Shown here piece after piece: positions 23,808 through 35,815 of a stretch of 64,000 nt of DNA. Origin of the DNA: Fennellomyces sp. T-0311 (lineage: Eukaryota; Mucoromycota; Mucoromycetes; Mucorales; Lichtheimiaceae); contig JALLLT010000001.1 of NCBI GenBank assembly GCA_025266875.1, positions 1,922,001 through 1,986,000 of the forward strand, given 5' to 3'. The position numbers and the translations under genes are program-made. The notes beneath the pieces are model-generated. The model had not been told where the DNA came from, made no database searches, and saw only the letters and a list, made by a program, of their open reading frames with translations. Numbering within the stretch: position 1 is the stretch's first letter; each line of letters starts with the position of its first letter.

Positions 23808-26683
23808 TTTATTTAAGCACTATTAAACATGAGTTTACCAAATGGTGCGCAAGGCGAGTGCCTTTCAGTCAGTTTCAATCACGAATACGATGTCGCGACA
23901 GAAGATATTGTTCGCGAGAAGTAATGAAATCATTTGGGACCAGCCCCATCTCATTCACGGGAACATCAGTTGCTTCTCATGTAAGTGAGCGGTTGATTCA
24001 TACATATAATGTTTCATACCTTGCTTTCTGTGATCGTGCTCGTGGTGTTTTACGTTCTAATCCTTTCTTATCTCATCGATATACACAGCTGTTAATAATA
24101 AAGTTATCTACATTGACAGATTCTAACATCAAATTTCAGTAGACGACTGATAAAATGCTTCTCTAAATCGGTACATTGAACTGTCGTTCGTATTGTGCCC
24201 GACGATATTTATAAAAGAAAAAGATGATACAGTAACAATAAGCTTGTTCGCTCACAGAAAGGTTACATATCTCAGTCTGGATAGTGTAATCACTAGAGCC
24301 GCGTCGTTGCTGCAAAAGAGGCCATCTCTCTTTCCCATTTACAGCGGAAATGCGTCCCAGTAATCTATAATATAATAGACAACTCCCGAAAAATAGCCAG
24401 AAATTATTAGTAAAAAACCTTCCTATTATGGAATGCTTCTGTCGGTGTGAGCCTGGAGTGGAAAAATGAAACATAGCCTATGCTTACGCTGTAGATTCGC
24501 TTTGTCGTATCAATATCGTTGCATCAGTTCAATTAGAAATACTCTACCAAAGGGCTCATAATCGATGCCTGTATGCGTGTGCAATCACTGTATGCAATCA
24601 CTGATGTTGGTGATAAGGCTCTTTGCGTTATGGACTAGCTTAGCGGTATCAATGTCAACATATCTGTCGTTCGGTGTTTAACTTTTGTGAGTGAAATGTA
24701 GCCTATCCTTTCATTCCGGATAAAAGAATTCCATAGCAAAAGCCGGTTAGACTTCTTTGGCGACGTTTCTAGGCCATTGTTTCGCAGGTCCATGTTAAAT
24801 TTTGCTGATACACTTTATAGAACATATCACCAACCGGAAATATAAAAAAGATCCTTCATCTGCATTAAATGCCTTCTTAAATAACCTCTATTTTACGGCC
24901 TTGCTAGGACTGAAAGTGTCCTTGAGACAGTAGCACTTGAGATCTCGGATACAAATGTGCATGTCGATAGTGTAAGATCTTATAATTCAGTACTTCAACT
25001 GTGTTGATGTTAACAAGAAGCAGGAAATGAGTTTTGTTAATGCTTTCGATCTTGGTATCCGCGGCCGTAACTGCAGAGGCAGGCTATGCATTCGCTATGA
25101 ATTCCCAGGCTGACTTCAGTTAGCTCTCCTAGCATCTGCACCTAAAAATTGAGATCAGGGTAGAAGTTGTCCCAGAAGCACCCCACATCGACAAACCAGT
25201 ATCATGATGAATTTGCTGTTTTTGATAATGAATGCAGAGTGTGTTGCATGTTGTGCGCGCGTTTTATCCTAAGAAAACAGCCGCAAAAATCAAGAAGAAC
25301 CAGGTCAAATTTATTATGTTTGTTGTTTCTAGCCATTGCCAAATTCTGCCCTGGCTTAACCACTTCCCAACCTGCTGAATGACCCAGATTCCATATGTAA
25401 TCAACTTTTTAATGACATTCGCAAGTACAATTCTGTCTTTATTCTTGCTTCATTGGCTGCCACCGTCGTTAATAATTATATATGCGTTCTGTATTCAAAG
25501 CAGGATCTACCATTGCACTGGATATCTACTCCCCTAAGGGAATATGTACTCCCCTCTCCTCAAGTTTTCGCACTGATAGCTATCTATGATTTTGTTAAAT
25601 GGCATGTCAATAGACAAAGTGAAGTTAGTTACAATCAAAACGTGGAGGTTAACATTGCTTTTAGGATTAATATCGTCTGACTCTTCTCCTCTTGCAGGGC
25701 ATGAACGATATTGTGAATTTTCATGTTGCGACTTCTCGAAAAGCTGTCGACTACCTACGTGAGAACCGTGCTGTGAATTTGTCTATCCAAACATCTGGTG
25801 ACTTGCATCATGGTCATCAGTACACTGCATCAACTGCTGATAACGTAGCTGTATTATTGTGGTATCGTTCAATTGGAAAGCTTGAAATGACGAGACCAAA
25901 AATAAGATAATGTTTTATTGAGAAAAACTACTCTTTATTTATAATGATGATGAGTCGGGACGGAGAAGGTGAATGATCTTCTATCAGAGCCGAATCCATG
26001 TTATCGCCGTAATCCCTAATGATCATACTGCCTTATTACGAAGGAGCGGATAATCATGCAAAGACTGAGTTAACCTGAATAGTCCCTCTTGAAGTCTGAA
26101 CCCAGATCAAGGTCTCACTGACACACAAGCCAGTGAACAGGCCAATAGATAACTATGCGGTTGTTGATGTCGAAATAAAGGAACGGATGTAACAAAAGCT
26201 GAGATGGAAAGGCATGTAGACAATGGATGGCTGGTATGTCAGGATATGAAAGGCTGTTCTTCTCAGCAGCCTTTCTTCAAGCGATATGCGTAACGATGTA
26301 CATTTTGCTTGATGTGTCACTATAGCTCTACACTTTCTCGAAATGGCTTGCTTTTGTATCATATGAAGTGCATTTCAACTTAAGCATGACTTTTAAAATT
26401 GTGAAACAAAGTACATCGTTAGCTTAAGGATGGCCCGAATTTAACGCTTCGACACACCAACAGTAAATTCCCGATGAACTACGGATGAAGCATCACTTTA
26501 TGACTCCCGCTAACCAGTCTGTTTTCTGAGACATAAAATGATACTGATGAAATCAACGTTGCCATATATCCCCTATGTAAATAATTTGTATACAGAACTA
26601 TATATTTCTTAATAAAATGTATATCACTCAAGATACAAGATACAAGATATTGTAGAAGTTTCAATGAATGGGAAATAACAACA
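23808..26683. other. Intergenic, no clear gene
   Basis: AT-rich, about 2.9 kb. Frames at 24163-24474 (-), 25453-25680 (+) and 25692-25910 (+) are 72-103 codons long but match nothing I know and show no convincing splice partners. Nothing is supported. Confidence 0.4.
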
Positions 26684-26792
26684 GGGGGTGCAGAAGTCTC
26701 CCCGCCGGGGGTTTGGGGGCAGGCCCCCAACGAGCCGCTGGAAATGGAGCACGAAGGTGTTGACACGAAGCGTAGCGGAGGGGCTCAACCCC
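26684..26792 (-). repeat. GC-rich dispersed repeat, copy 1
   Basis: A GC-rich island in AT-rich sequence. Its reverse complement carries GAGCCCCTCCGCTACGCTTC, then, after a spacer, a snap-back GGGGGCCTGCCCCC followed by further C-runs. The same two-part layout occurs at 41472-41600. The short palindromic G/C block could form a hairpin. Open frames across it are by-products. Confidence 0.55.
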
Positions 26793-27861
26793 GGATGTGC
26801 GTAATGGATTAAGGCTCGTGATAGTAATTGGCATAGAGAAAGAATATAAAGCAGAGAACACAGCGGATAAGGACATGTGAATCCCAGTACACCACAAAGC
26901 GAAGCTGGCAACTACTAAAAGCTGGGCGATTTTGTTGAACCGTATTAACCGAGGTTGACAGAGATTGACAAGCAATTTAACAACGTCAACAGAAGCTTTT
27001 AATTCGGCCAGCATGTACCCATTAGAACACAATGAATTGCCTCCCGTTGTGGAACAATGGGGGCATATACCAGCAACCAGCTCAATATGTGATCACTGTG
27101 TTCGGTAACAACAACTACGGCAACACATTTCCCTCCCCTCTGGCATTGCCCGTACCGAATGGAAGTAAGTTCACATAAGTATCAAGGCCAATATAAATTC
27201 GTGCGAAGGGAGTAAAACCGGAGGCAACACTAACCGCTAGCCCATGAAGTAATACTCTGTCCATACAGGCTTCCTTCAGACCCATGTGGCATATGGCAGA
27301 AGCCTCTGTGACCTTGGGCCTCTAATTGCTTGAAGGAAAGTCAGAGAAAAAAAACGCCGCCATCCCCCCATACTACTTTACACTGCGCCTCCCTGATAGC
27401 TCAGATAGTACCTTGGAAGTCTAACAACATCAGTGCTACGTTAGAGTTCCAGTGTTACCCAAATCATAGCAGTCCTGATTGTGTTTGCAAAGTGAATATT
27501 GAAATCATTCAACTGCTCTACATGAATAGAAACTGCACCGTGATTTCAACATCCACGGATCTTTTTCGGCCCACATAAAACTTTCAAGTCCCAATGACCG
27601 AAAATACCCAATTTCCTTTGAGCATTTGCTTATGATGCGAATCTTTTTCTTATAAGATTATTATAAACCTAAAACTTTTGTGTTCTTGAAGGGGAAATCA
27701 CAACACCGATATATTCTTCGTAGTAAGTCTATACCAACACCGACTCTATGGGAAAATCGATAATTATATTACGCATGATTTATTTATTTCGGTTCGGCGT
27801 TATGGGAGATTCATCCCGTATGGTGCCTTTCATCAAGGAAAAAACATAACTATGTACAATT
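26793..27861. other. Intergenic, weak coding-like fragment
   Basis: At about 27030-27173 (+) a short open stretch reads NNGGIYQQPAQYVITVFGNN and ends soon after. It could be a transposon or gene relic but is not recognised. Otherwise nothing is seen before the 3' end of the F-box gene at 27862. Confidence 0.3.
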
Positions 27862-29937
27862 TTATTCTTCTAGCTCGATGCCCTTCTGTATTATGTGATT
27901 AACAGCATCTTGAGTAACGTATGTACATGACGAGATCCTCATTTTCTGCAACCGTTTCGCGTTGTCCACAAGATGCAGCACACCATAATCCGTCACCTCC
28001 GACAGGTCGTCCAGGTTGATGTAGGTCAAGTTCCGTATTCTGGCGAGAGAAATGAGATGACTGTCTGCAACGGTTCTCAATTCCAAGAGTTGAATACTGG
28101 ATACATCCTTGCTTATCGCTTCGAAAAATTTATGGATACCACCTTGTGTGATGCCATCCAAACCGCATAGGGTGACTTCTTTCAATGTCTGAATTTGGGC
28201 GAGTGCAACAAGGACCTCATCTGATACCACATCGGAATTCTGGAGATGCACAGATTGGAGGTTCTGTTGAGTGCCGGGAAGTTCTGCATACTTCTTGAAC
28301 AATCGCGTTAAACCTGTTAGCGTCTCTGATCCGTCGTAGGTATACGCCAGAACAAATGTTTCAGGAGGAGGTAGGGCGAGGAGTGCTTCGGTCACTGCAG
28401 TTGTTAGAGTGGTATTTTGTGCTTCAAAGTGAGTCAAACTAGTGCATTTGGAGATAGACTGTAAAAACGCTCGCTCGATGCCATCGCCTCCAGGACCAGA
28501 CCAGTACTTCAACTTTTTCAGCCCAGCCAAGTTCACGTCAGAGTACAGTGCTTCCGATACCTCTTCATCGGTCGGACAAATGTCAGCGAATAGCGTGTCC
28601 AGTGTTTCCGTATTATCCTTGATCAGCTGTAAGAGTTTCTGTGTAGGGATAGCGTCATGACAGGTTGAGGTATAGATAGCGCGTATTCCAAGTACATGAC
28701 CTTCTTCATAATCGCTTGGGACCATCTCCTCAGCTTCAGAGTTGTAGCCAAATATTTTGAGTCTAGGACAATTCTGCTTGACGACATCTAGTACTGAGTC
28801 CGAGCAATCCTCAAGAACTAACCGTCGCATTTGCGGGCACTGTTGCAGCAGAGGTTCTATCGTTTCTCCGTCAATGGCCTGTGCTTCCAGTTGTAGGTCA
28901 TTCAGAGTCGAGTGCACCGGTAGCACTGTAAGGTCACCAAGGATTTGTGATAGCGGACATAGTGTGGTATAAACCAGTTTTGTCAAATTGGTGCACACTA
29001 AAAGCACATCTGCCAATGTCACTGTAGCATGATTTTCGTCAAAATCAAGATCAAGCGTAGTCAAAGTGGCTCTGAGTTGCCAGAAAGCAGTTACCATTGA
29101 CGTAACTACACTGGGTGAGAAATGCTTAGACGTGGTGTCTTCATATTCAGCCACTTTTAGTCACAAGAATATCATCGTCATCCATCCCGGTTTACCTGCC
29201 AGAGTGATCGACTTGATCTTTCTGAAGTGACCCGACCTCATGTTTAGCAGGTATTGGAGCCATACTCGGCGGTTTTCAGTGTATACAGTGAGATCTTGCA
29301 CATGGTGGGCAATGTGAGGCATTGTACTGATAATTTCGTTGTCACCTGCCCCGTCGTCAGTCTCCAACGTACACCAGGTTTCGGCGCAATCCAATATTTT
29401 GTTGCGCCAGACGCTGGATATACTTAAGCAGATTGCTCTTGACTCGTTTGGCAGCTGCGTCATGATATAATCTACCATTTCGATTGGCAGCCTAGCAATA
29501 AAGTCGATACGTTTCTCGTTTTGCAGTGTAGCCTCTGCTTTGCCTTCCTGCAACAAGGGATACTGAGGATCGTCTGGGGGTACGCTTTCCAGACCAATCT
29601 CGTATGTTTCTATTGCACGACGTTGTTTTCCTTGCATTCGATATATGTTGCCTAGCCGGATAAAACCTGTCGGCAAGGTTGGCTTGCAAGTTATCATCGC
29701 TTCAGCATCTTTGACGGCATCGTCGAAATGACCTTGCATCCCGAGAGCGTAGGCGCGGTTGTCCAAGACTGAAAGCAAAAGCAATTGTTGGATAAACTGG
29801 ATTGTTGCAGAGGCGCAATTCACAGCTTGCCGGTAATCGTGTTGGTCGATGGCACATTCGACTTTATTAAACGAGGTTTGTATTGGATCGATGTTGAAGG
29901 TGCGCGTCGGTAGGGGGGCGAGCTCAGTCTTGGTCAT
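27862..29937 (-). CDS. TPR-F-box-LRR protein, copy 2
   Basis: Probable SCF substrate receptor like copy 1. It appears as two open frames split by TGA at 29161-29163, but a 57-nt intron (29139-29195; donor GTAAAC, branch-like CTGAAT, acceptor TGAAG) removes the stop and joins ...TLA to DTTSKHF, matching copies 1 and 3; the product is 672 aa. The ATG at 29935-29937 (MTKTELAPLPTRTFNIDP) aligns with the paralogs; 27 upstream in-frame codons were rejected. TPR region: YRQAV, GFIRLGNIYRMQGKQRRAIE; F-box-like: FIARLPIEMVDYIMTQLPNE; LRRs fill the C-terminal two thirds. If the intron is wrong the gene is split by a nonsense codon. Confidence 0.8.
29139..29195 (-). other. Intron containing the apparent stop of TPR-F-box-LRR copy 2
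   Basis: 57 nt, divisible by three. It sits exactly where copies 1 and 3 have 51-nt introns. The alternative acceptor CTAAAAG, 15 nt upstream, would also clear the stop but gives a poorer paralog alignment and a branch site too close to the acceptor. Confidence 0.6.
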
Positions 29938-30860
29938 ATAGAGTGCGAAAAAAAAGCTTTCAAAAATCTTCGTGTCACGAAAGGATAAGGGACCATGAGT
30001 CCTATCTAAATAAAGCATCTTTCCAGCCCTACGCCCGAATTGGGATTGCTATGTCAGCAATTCTTCCCTGGTTCCTCGTCGTCGGTGTACCTATTCATTT
30101 ATCATTTACTTTATATGATAGGAGTGACAGTTATGGTATGCATATATATAATGAATAAAGTGCTAACGTCGTTGCTATTTACGATGCGTGATTTAACAAG
30201 TATTCCAGATTATTTGGCATGAGATGACTACCAAGGTCTAGAACTTTCCATTGCTCAGGACTTACATGGGCTCAAATTGCAACCTACTTGACTTTCAGTT
30301 AATATATCAAGCTTTTCATCACGAAAAGCGAAAAATCCAACCAAGAAGACACTAATAATTGCATAAGTGACAACGCTGCAAGTAGCTGCCAATTACTTAA
30401 ATACTCAATTGAACCTCGCATATACGCGATATTTGCCGTGGGACGGTACTTTAATTATTACAGTTTTCTTTTGTCTCAATATATACGTGATGAAAAGGTT
30501 AAATTTTCAAGTATATATATAATCATACTGACTTAACTATGCAACATCCCTTCAGGTGGATCCCCTCACGTGGTATTGAATTTATTGTTTTCAAAGGATT
30601 CTTCAGGAAGAAACGCTTATGTGAACACAAAGAAAAGTGTAATACTTTTGCATACATGCTCAACAACGCATCCATATGCTCTCCCGAAAAAGCTACCGGT
30701 AAACGTGCTAGGTATTACCGTATGCTACTATAAGAAGCATATATTTTGAGTAATACGATACATAACCGGTATTTTTTTACCTAAACTAAGAAGCACGATT
30801 GCATCAAGCTTCATTTATGCATAATAATCAACGATGCTGTCGCTGGCAAAACCCCGTGCA
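29938..30860. other. Divergent intergenic region
   Basis: About 0.9 kb between the F-box gene (-) and hydrolase 4 (+), likely carrying both promoters. No TATA consensus is clear for the F-box gene. No supported gene. Confidence 0.45.
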
Positions 30861-30866
30861 TATAAA
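30861..30866 (+). promoter_or_regulatory. TATA box of hydrolase 4
   Basis: TATAAA lies 53 nt upstream of the ATG at 30914. Confidence 0.65.
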
Positions 30867-30913
30867 GGTGTAGCACCAAACTGTCTGCCATTCAATCTCT
30901 ACCTTTTTCCTGC

Positions 30914-32088
30914 ATGGCGCCACACTTCCAGCTTGATTCTGCGTATGCGGCCTACTGTGAACAAGCCAAAACGCTTCCAAATCCCGCCAAGGGTGAAATT
31001 ACCATTGGACAGCTACGAAAGCAAACCGATGCAATGACGCCGATAGAGCTACACCTAAATGTTTCCGTTGAAGACAGAAATGTCGTTCATGATGGGAAAA
31101 ATCTTAGGTTAACCCTTTTCAGGCCACTGGGAACCGAAAGTGATGTCCTCCCCATCGTTATCTTTTAGTAGGAAACATTATATAATGCTCACAAAAAAAC
31201 GCAATGCGCTTCAATTTCATATATAAAAGTCATGGTGGCGGATGGATTTTTGGTTCAAAGTATACGCATGGAAAACCTGTCCGTGAAGTGAATTGAGCAA
31301 TTATTCGTAATACTTCAGCATGATCGTAACAACGTTTGTATAGATTTGCGTCAAGAGCCATGTAACGGTTGCATTTGCTGAATACTCCCTAGGTCCCGAG
31401 AACAAGTTTCCAATAGCCCATGAAGAGTGCTTTGCAACGTTGGTGTGGGTGTTAGCTAATGGTGACTCGATTAACGGAAATACCGATAAAATTGCAGTCT
31501 GCGGAGACAGTGCTGGTGGCAATTTGGCGGCATGCATCTCGTGTAAAGAGAAATAATCGCATCTTTTCCTTCCAATGACTAAATATGATTTCTCAGCAAT
31601 GGCAAAGAAGCATGGCCTCGATAATGCCATTAAATCCCAGATTATGATATATCCAGCACTAACAGTCGCGTCGCGTCGTCGCACTTTCGAGTCGGTCAAA
31701 CTTTTTGGAACTGGAGATTTTGGACTGAAATTCGAAGATTCCCAGTTTTATGACGGATCTTATTTTGATAATTACGAAAAATGCAAGTCATCGCTTCCAT
31801 TACACTTTGCACAGGAAGAAATTAAGGGACTGCCGCCTGCACTGCTCATTACTGCCGAAGTTGATATCCTTCGTGACGAAGGAGAAACATACGCTCGCAT
31901 GTTGACAGAAGCTGGCGTACCCACACTTGGGATCCGCATTATGGGTGCAAGTAAGTGTTGAAATTACACTATCGGTTAAATGATGATGATTAACATTGTA
32001 CAAATCTATTTCTTGTGCATAATTAGTTCACGGATACTTCAGCCTTCCCTTTGACACATCGGCATATAAGTCGACTCTCACAGCTTAA
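30914..32088 (+). CDS. HSL-type alpha/beta-hydrolase, copy 4 (frameshifted 3' end)
   Basis: Exons 30914-31167, 31230-31287, 31344-31542, 31597-31950 and 32027-32088 give 308 aa. HGGGWIFGSKYTHGK, CGDSAGGNLA, TAEVDILRDEG and IHGY are intact, so the active site is complete. The last exon stops early at TAA 32086-32088 (...SAYKSTLTA). One base appears missing there: in the next frame ITGHLNDTFNV follows up to TAA at 32121-32123, exactly like the paralog C-termini (MITxxLNxxF). The protein therefore loses its last 12 or so residues. Two donors are weak (GTAGGA, GTGAAT). It may be functional but is starting to decay. First of a second hydrolase trio. Confidence 0.82.
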
Positions 32089-32123
32089 TTACCGGTCATC
32101 TGAATGATACGTTCAATGTGTAA

Positions 32124-32583
32124 CTCAGTGTTTGAAACGGCATAAAATAGTAGCACACGCTCATCTGAGAATACATTTTATTTGTTGAAACCAGTGTAAA
32201 TAACTGCTGTGCAGATTTTGAAACAATGAAATATGTAGCTTTGGAACGATGATCGCTTCCATGCAAACCTAAAACAGTAAAGTTACACAGTTAAAAATAG
32301 TCAACTCTAGAGACACGATAACGTCTCCATGCTAATGCTATAGCAATTAGTAACGATATCTTCAGACTAACCAATTAGATGATACGGCATTTTTTAAGCA
32401 TATGGAAAAAGACTCACTGCGGTTTTAGCTGGAGAAAAGAGATTCGGTTTTGTCGGTCAGTTTCAAAGAAGATTGATCGTCGTTGGCGCAGGCCAAGTTT
32501 GTGATCCGCGTAACTATTGCAAACGGTGATTCGTACTAACACATCCATAATCGGCTAGATATGTATCTAAATTTCTAAAATAG
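32124..32583. other. Intergenic between hydrolases 4 and 5
   Basis: About 460 bp of AT-rich spacer. No gene is seen; it holds the 3' region of copy 4 and the upstream region of copy 5. Confidence 0.45.
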
Positions 32584-32591
32584 TATATAAA
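32584..32591 (+). promoter_or_regulatory. TATA box of hydrolase 5
   Basis: TATATAAA lies 56 nt upstream of the ATG at 32640, which favours that start over the upstream in-frame codon at 32610. Confidence 0.7.
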
Positions 32592-32639
32592 GCAATCCTG
32601 TCGCTTAACGTGATATTCTGCTTCTCATATCCGTCACTG

Positions 32640-33849
32640 ATGGCTCCAACTATTCTTCCGCTCGATCCTGCTTACGCCGAGTACTGTAAAAGCGCCAAAT
32701 TACTTCAACGTGTCACGAACGGAGAGATCACCATTCTGGAGCTTCGTGATCTGACTGATAATAAATTGCCAGTGGAAACCCGTGCGGATATTATTGAAGA
32801 GGACAAAACTGTTGAGTATAATGGTAAAGAGCTTCGATTGACCTTTTTCCGACCTACGGGAACCGAAAATGAAACTCTTCCAATTCTCATTTTCTAGTAA
32901 GTAAATATATTTCTCACTGGATAAAAATATATTGTGGTGACTGACATAGCGGTAAATATAGTCACGGTGGTGGCTTTACCTTTGGATCAAAGCTCACTCA
33001 TATCCGACCTGTTCGTGAAGTACGTAAAGCCGTGATTACTGTCAACTTAAATATGTTTTTCTAAGTGTTATGCGTAGATGTGTATTAGAAATAATGTGCT
33101 GGTTGTCTTTGTCAATTATTCTTTGGCACCCGAGAACAAATTTCCTATTGCTCACGAAGAATGCTTCGATGCACTTAAATGGGTCATCGAAAACGGAAAC
33201 TCCATCAAGGCAGACCCTAGCAAACTTGCAGTTTGTGGAGATAGTGTTGGCGGCAATCTATCCACTTCCATTTCAAGTAAACAAGTGCAAAAGATATATA
33301 TCGGTGGTGCTAAACCTGTTATCATAGTGATGGCCAAGAAACGTGGACTTGACGATGCTATTAAAGCCCATATTATGATTTATCCGGAAATGACGATTTG
33401 GCCGTATCGCGAAGTTTATCCTTCATCCAAGGTGAACAATACTGGTGCATATGCCTTGAATACCGAAGAAACTGCGTTCTTTGATCGACAATACTTTGAT
33501 GATTCCAAAGAATGCTTAGCATCTTTGCCATTGAACTTCCCTTTGGAGGACTTGCGTGGATTGCCTCCAGCATTACTCATCACAACAGATGTCGATGTTT
33601 TATGCGATGAAGGTGAGGAATATGGTCGCAGGCTAATTGCTGCTGGCGTGCCTACTACTTCTATACGTGTCTCTGGTGCAAGTACGTAATTATTATGGCA
33701 ATTTTGCGCGCTCTTTTTCTATTGTATTAGTAGCTGACTTTCTCGCGTTAGTTCATGGATATCTTGACCTAGCCTTCAGAACACCAGTCTATCAGCAGAC
33801 AATGGCACTTATTACCAGTCAGTTGAGCGAGGCCTTTGACCGCCAATAA
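32640..33849 (+). CDS. HSL-type alpha/beta-hydrolase, copy 5
   Basis: Exons 32640-32896, 32962-33019, 33078-33276, 33328-33681 and 33752-33849 sum to 966 nt (321 aa). Catalytic elements are HGGGF (Phe for the usual Trp), GDSVGG (Val for the usual Ala after the Ser), DVDVLCDEG (Asp kept, Arg to Cys) and IHGY. These changes at conserved sites may alter specificity but keep Ser, Asp and His. Intron 3 (33277-33327) is 51 nt and free of stops in frame, so an unspliced transcript would still encode a protein with a 17-residue insert next to the nucleophile elbow. The region after IMIYPE contains a segment (SSKVNNTGAYALNTEE) unlike the other copies. Confidence 0.88.
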
Positions 33850-33971
33850 CCACATTGCATACCTCTTTGATATTTTCTCAATTCTGTTATCTTGGAGGCA
33901 GAGCCACACAATAAATACAAACTCAAATGACTTGACCAAATGTATTCATCTTGGCAAACACAAGCTTTTAG
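33850..33971. terminator. 3' flank of hydrolase 5
   Basis: Short AT-rich flank containing AATAAA near 33911, a possible polyadenylation signal. It ends at the MITE insertion. Confidence 0.35.
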
Positions 33972-34119
33972 TACAGTATTTCCAAAAAGTAATGTCGCTA
34001 CCCAAAGAAATCAATGTCGCCAAGGCCCAAATTTTATAATATAAATTATACAGCGACTCCCATTTTTGGAACGACATTGATTCCTTCTGGTAGCGACATT
34101 ACTTTTCGGAAATACTGTA
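33972..34119 (+). mobile_element. MITE copy B (Tc1/mariner-like, 148 bp)
   Basis: A non-autonomous inverted-repeat element. It begins TACAGTATTTCC and ends GGAAATACTGTA, i.e. CAGTATTTCC termini flanked by TA, the target-site signature of Tc1/mariner elements. The terminal repeats extend inward about 50 bp with few mismatches (AAAAAGTAATGTCGCTACC against GGTAGCGACATTACTTTT). The centre has no coding potential. Copy A at 17581-17727 is the same element in reverse orientation and more diverged at its left end. Confidence 0.82.
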
Positions 34120-34423
34120 TATGAACACCCAACGTACTCGACTTCCGAATTAAGATATGCGAGGGACTTAGATCAGTACCTTGGCGTAGCCCTTGGCTAC
34201 AGCATATATTGCTATTTCTGGATAATTTCTGATTATATTTATATTCACAGATACATTTTAGGACCATATACAGTCCATATCCCTTGTTTTCATGAGAAAA
34301 CTGCTTTATGTTTTTGGAAAGGTACACATTCTTATATTTTAGCAAAGCCTCTGTGTAACATTTTTAATACATTTAAGGCGGTTTACACGAACAACATCCT
34401 CGTCTTTGAATTTCGCTTCAATC
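34120..34423. other. Upstream region of hydrolase 6
   Basis: About 300 bp between the MITE and hydrolase 6. No clear TATA box is present (AATACATTTAAGG near 34366 is the nearest AT-rich candidate), unlike most paralogs. Confidence 0.4.
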
Positions 34424-35618
34424 ATGTCTTCACAAGTGGTATTGGATCCTGCGTATGCTGCTCTTTGCGAGCAAGCAAAAGGCCTTCCCCGGGTTGCCAA
34501 AGGAGAAATCAGCATTGAAGAACTGCGTAGACTATCTGACCTACATTCGGGACAAGCGAACGAGAGTTCGGACGTTATCGAAGAAGCAATAACTGTTGCT
34601 TACAATGATAAGCAAATCCGATTAACTTTGTTTCGCCCAAAAGGATCAGAAAACGAGATGCTCCCGGTGATGATTTTCTAGTAAGTGATTGATTCAATTC
34701 GAGCTAAAGTGATCAAGACCTTGCTGATCGGCATACATAGTCATGGTGGCGGGTGGATTATCGGATCAACATATACTCATGGCAACCCTGTTCGCGAGGT
34801 AATTTTTGGATGTTGTACAAGAGAAATACTGCTACTAACAATTCTGATATCCTCAGATCTGTGTCAATAGCCATGTTGCTGTGGTATTCGTCAACTATAA
34901 GCTTGCTCCTGAAGCCAAGTTTCCGGAAATCCATGACGAATCATTTTTGGCTCTGCAATGGGTATTGGAGAATGGAAAGTCCATCAATGTAGATAGTAGC
35001 AAACTAGCTGTGTGTGGAGACAGCTCTGGTGGTAACTTAGCTACGTCAGTCACATGTAAAGTAAAATCAGATTTCTCCCACAATTCATGAGCAACTAACA
35101 TGTGTTTTCATTTAGTGATGGCCAAGAAACGCGGCCTCAGCAATGCAATTAAAGCACAAATTTTAATCTATCCCGCAACTGCACCTGCACCATATCGCGA
35201 GTCGTTTGAATCTTTCAAACTATTTGGAAACGGAGAATACTGGATGTCAGAGGAAGATGGAAAATTTTACGATCAAAACTATTTTAATGATCCTGGAAGT
35301 GTCGAGTTCGGCACGCCACTGCTTGTGGCACAAGATGAATTACAGGATCTTCCTCCAGCTTTGGTAATTAATGCCGAGGCAGATCCCTTGCGCGATGAAG
35401 GTGAAAAATATGCTCGCAAATTGATTCAAGCTGGCGTGCCTACTGCGGCTGTTCGTGTTGCGGGTACAAGTGAGTGTGGTTTTGCTATTTTGCATAACAG
35501 CAAACCAACCATCTTACACGTAGTTCACGGATACTTTCACATGCCCATGAAGACTCCTGCATACAAGCAAACTATTGCTATGATTACAACTCAGTTAAAT
35601 GACGTATTCAACCGCTAA
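34424..35618 (+). CDS. HSL-type alpha/beta-hydrolase, copy 6
   Basis: Exons 34424-34680, 34741-34798, 34857-35055, 35116-35469 and 35524-35618 sum to 963 nt (320 aa). The ATG at 34424 gives MSSQVVLDPAYAALCEQ, aligned with the paralogs. HGGGWIIGSTYTHG, CGDSSGGNLA, NAEADPLRDEG and IHGYFHMP contain the oxyanion hole and the Ser-Asp-His triad, so an active esterase is expected. The last intron (35470-35523, donor GTGAGT) is 54 nt and has no stop in frame, so intron retention would insert 18 residues just before the catalytic His. It ends about 200 bp from the convergent F-box pseudogene. Confidence 0.9.
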
Positions 35619-35815
35619 CTGAGCTTTTGTTTGGTTGCTATTTGCATATCACGAACGTCACTTTTATTATAAATACGTATATTATATAGTACATGAGTAC
35701 TCTTTGTTGAACAATGCTTTCAATTTTTTCTTCACATATGCAATAGCATTAGAAGTAATATACCTACAATTACGAGTGGCTACGCTTTCGAGCTTACATG
35801 AAGGTTCTGCAAGCG

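Noticed and set aside
26479..27032. Minus-strand ORFs of 95-123 codons over the GC-rich repeat
   Set aside because: They overlap one another and are created by the GC-rich repeat; no protein family is recognised.
27378..27450. tRNA-like start (TAGCTCAGATAGTA)
   Set aside because: It resembles an A-box, but no B-box or T-arm follows at the right distance and no acceptor stem pairs.
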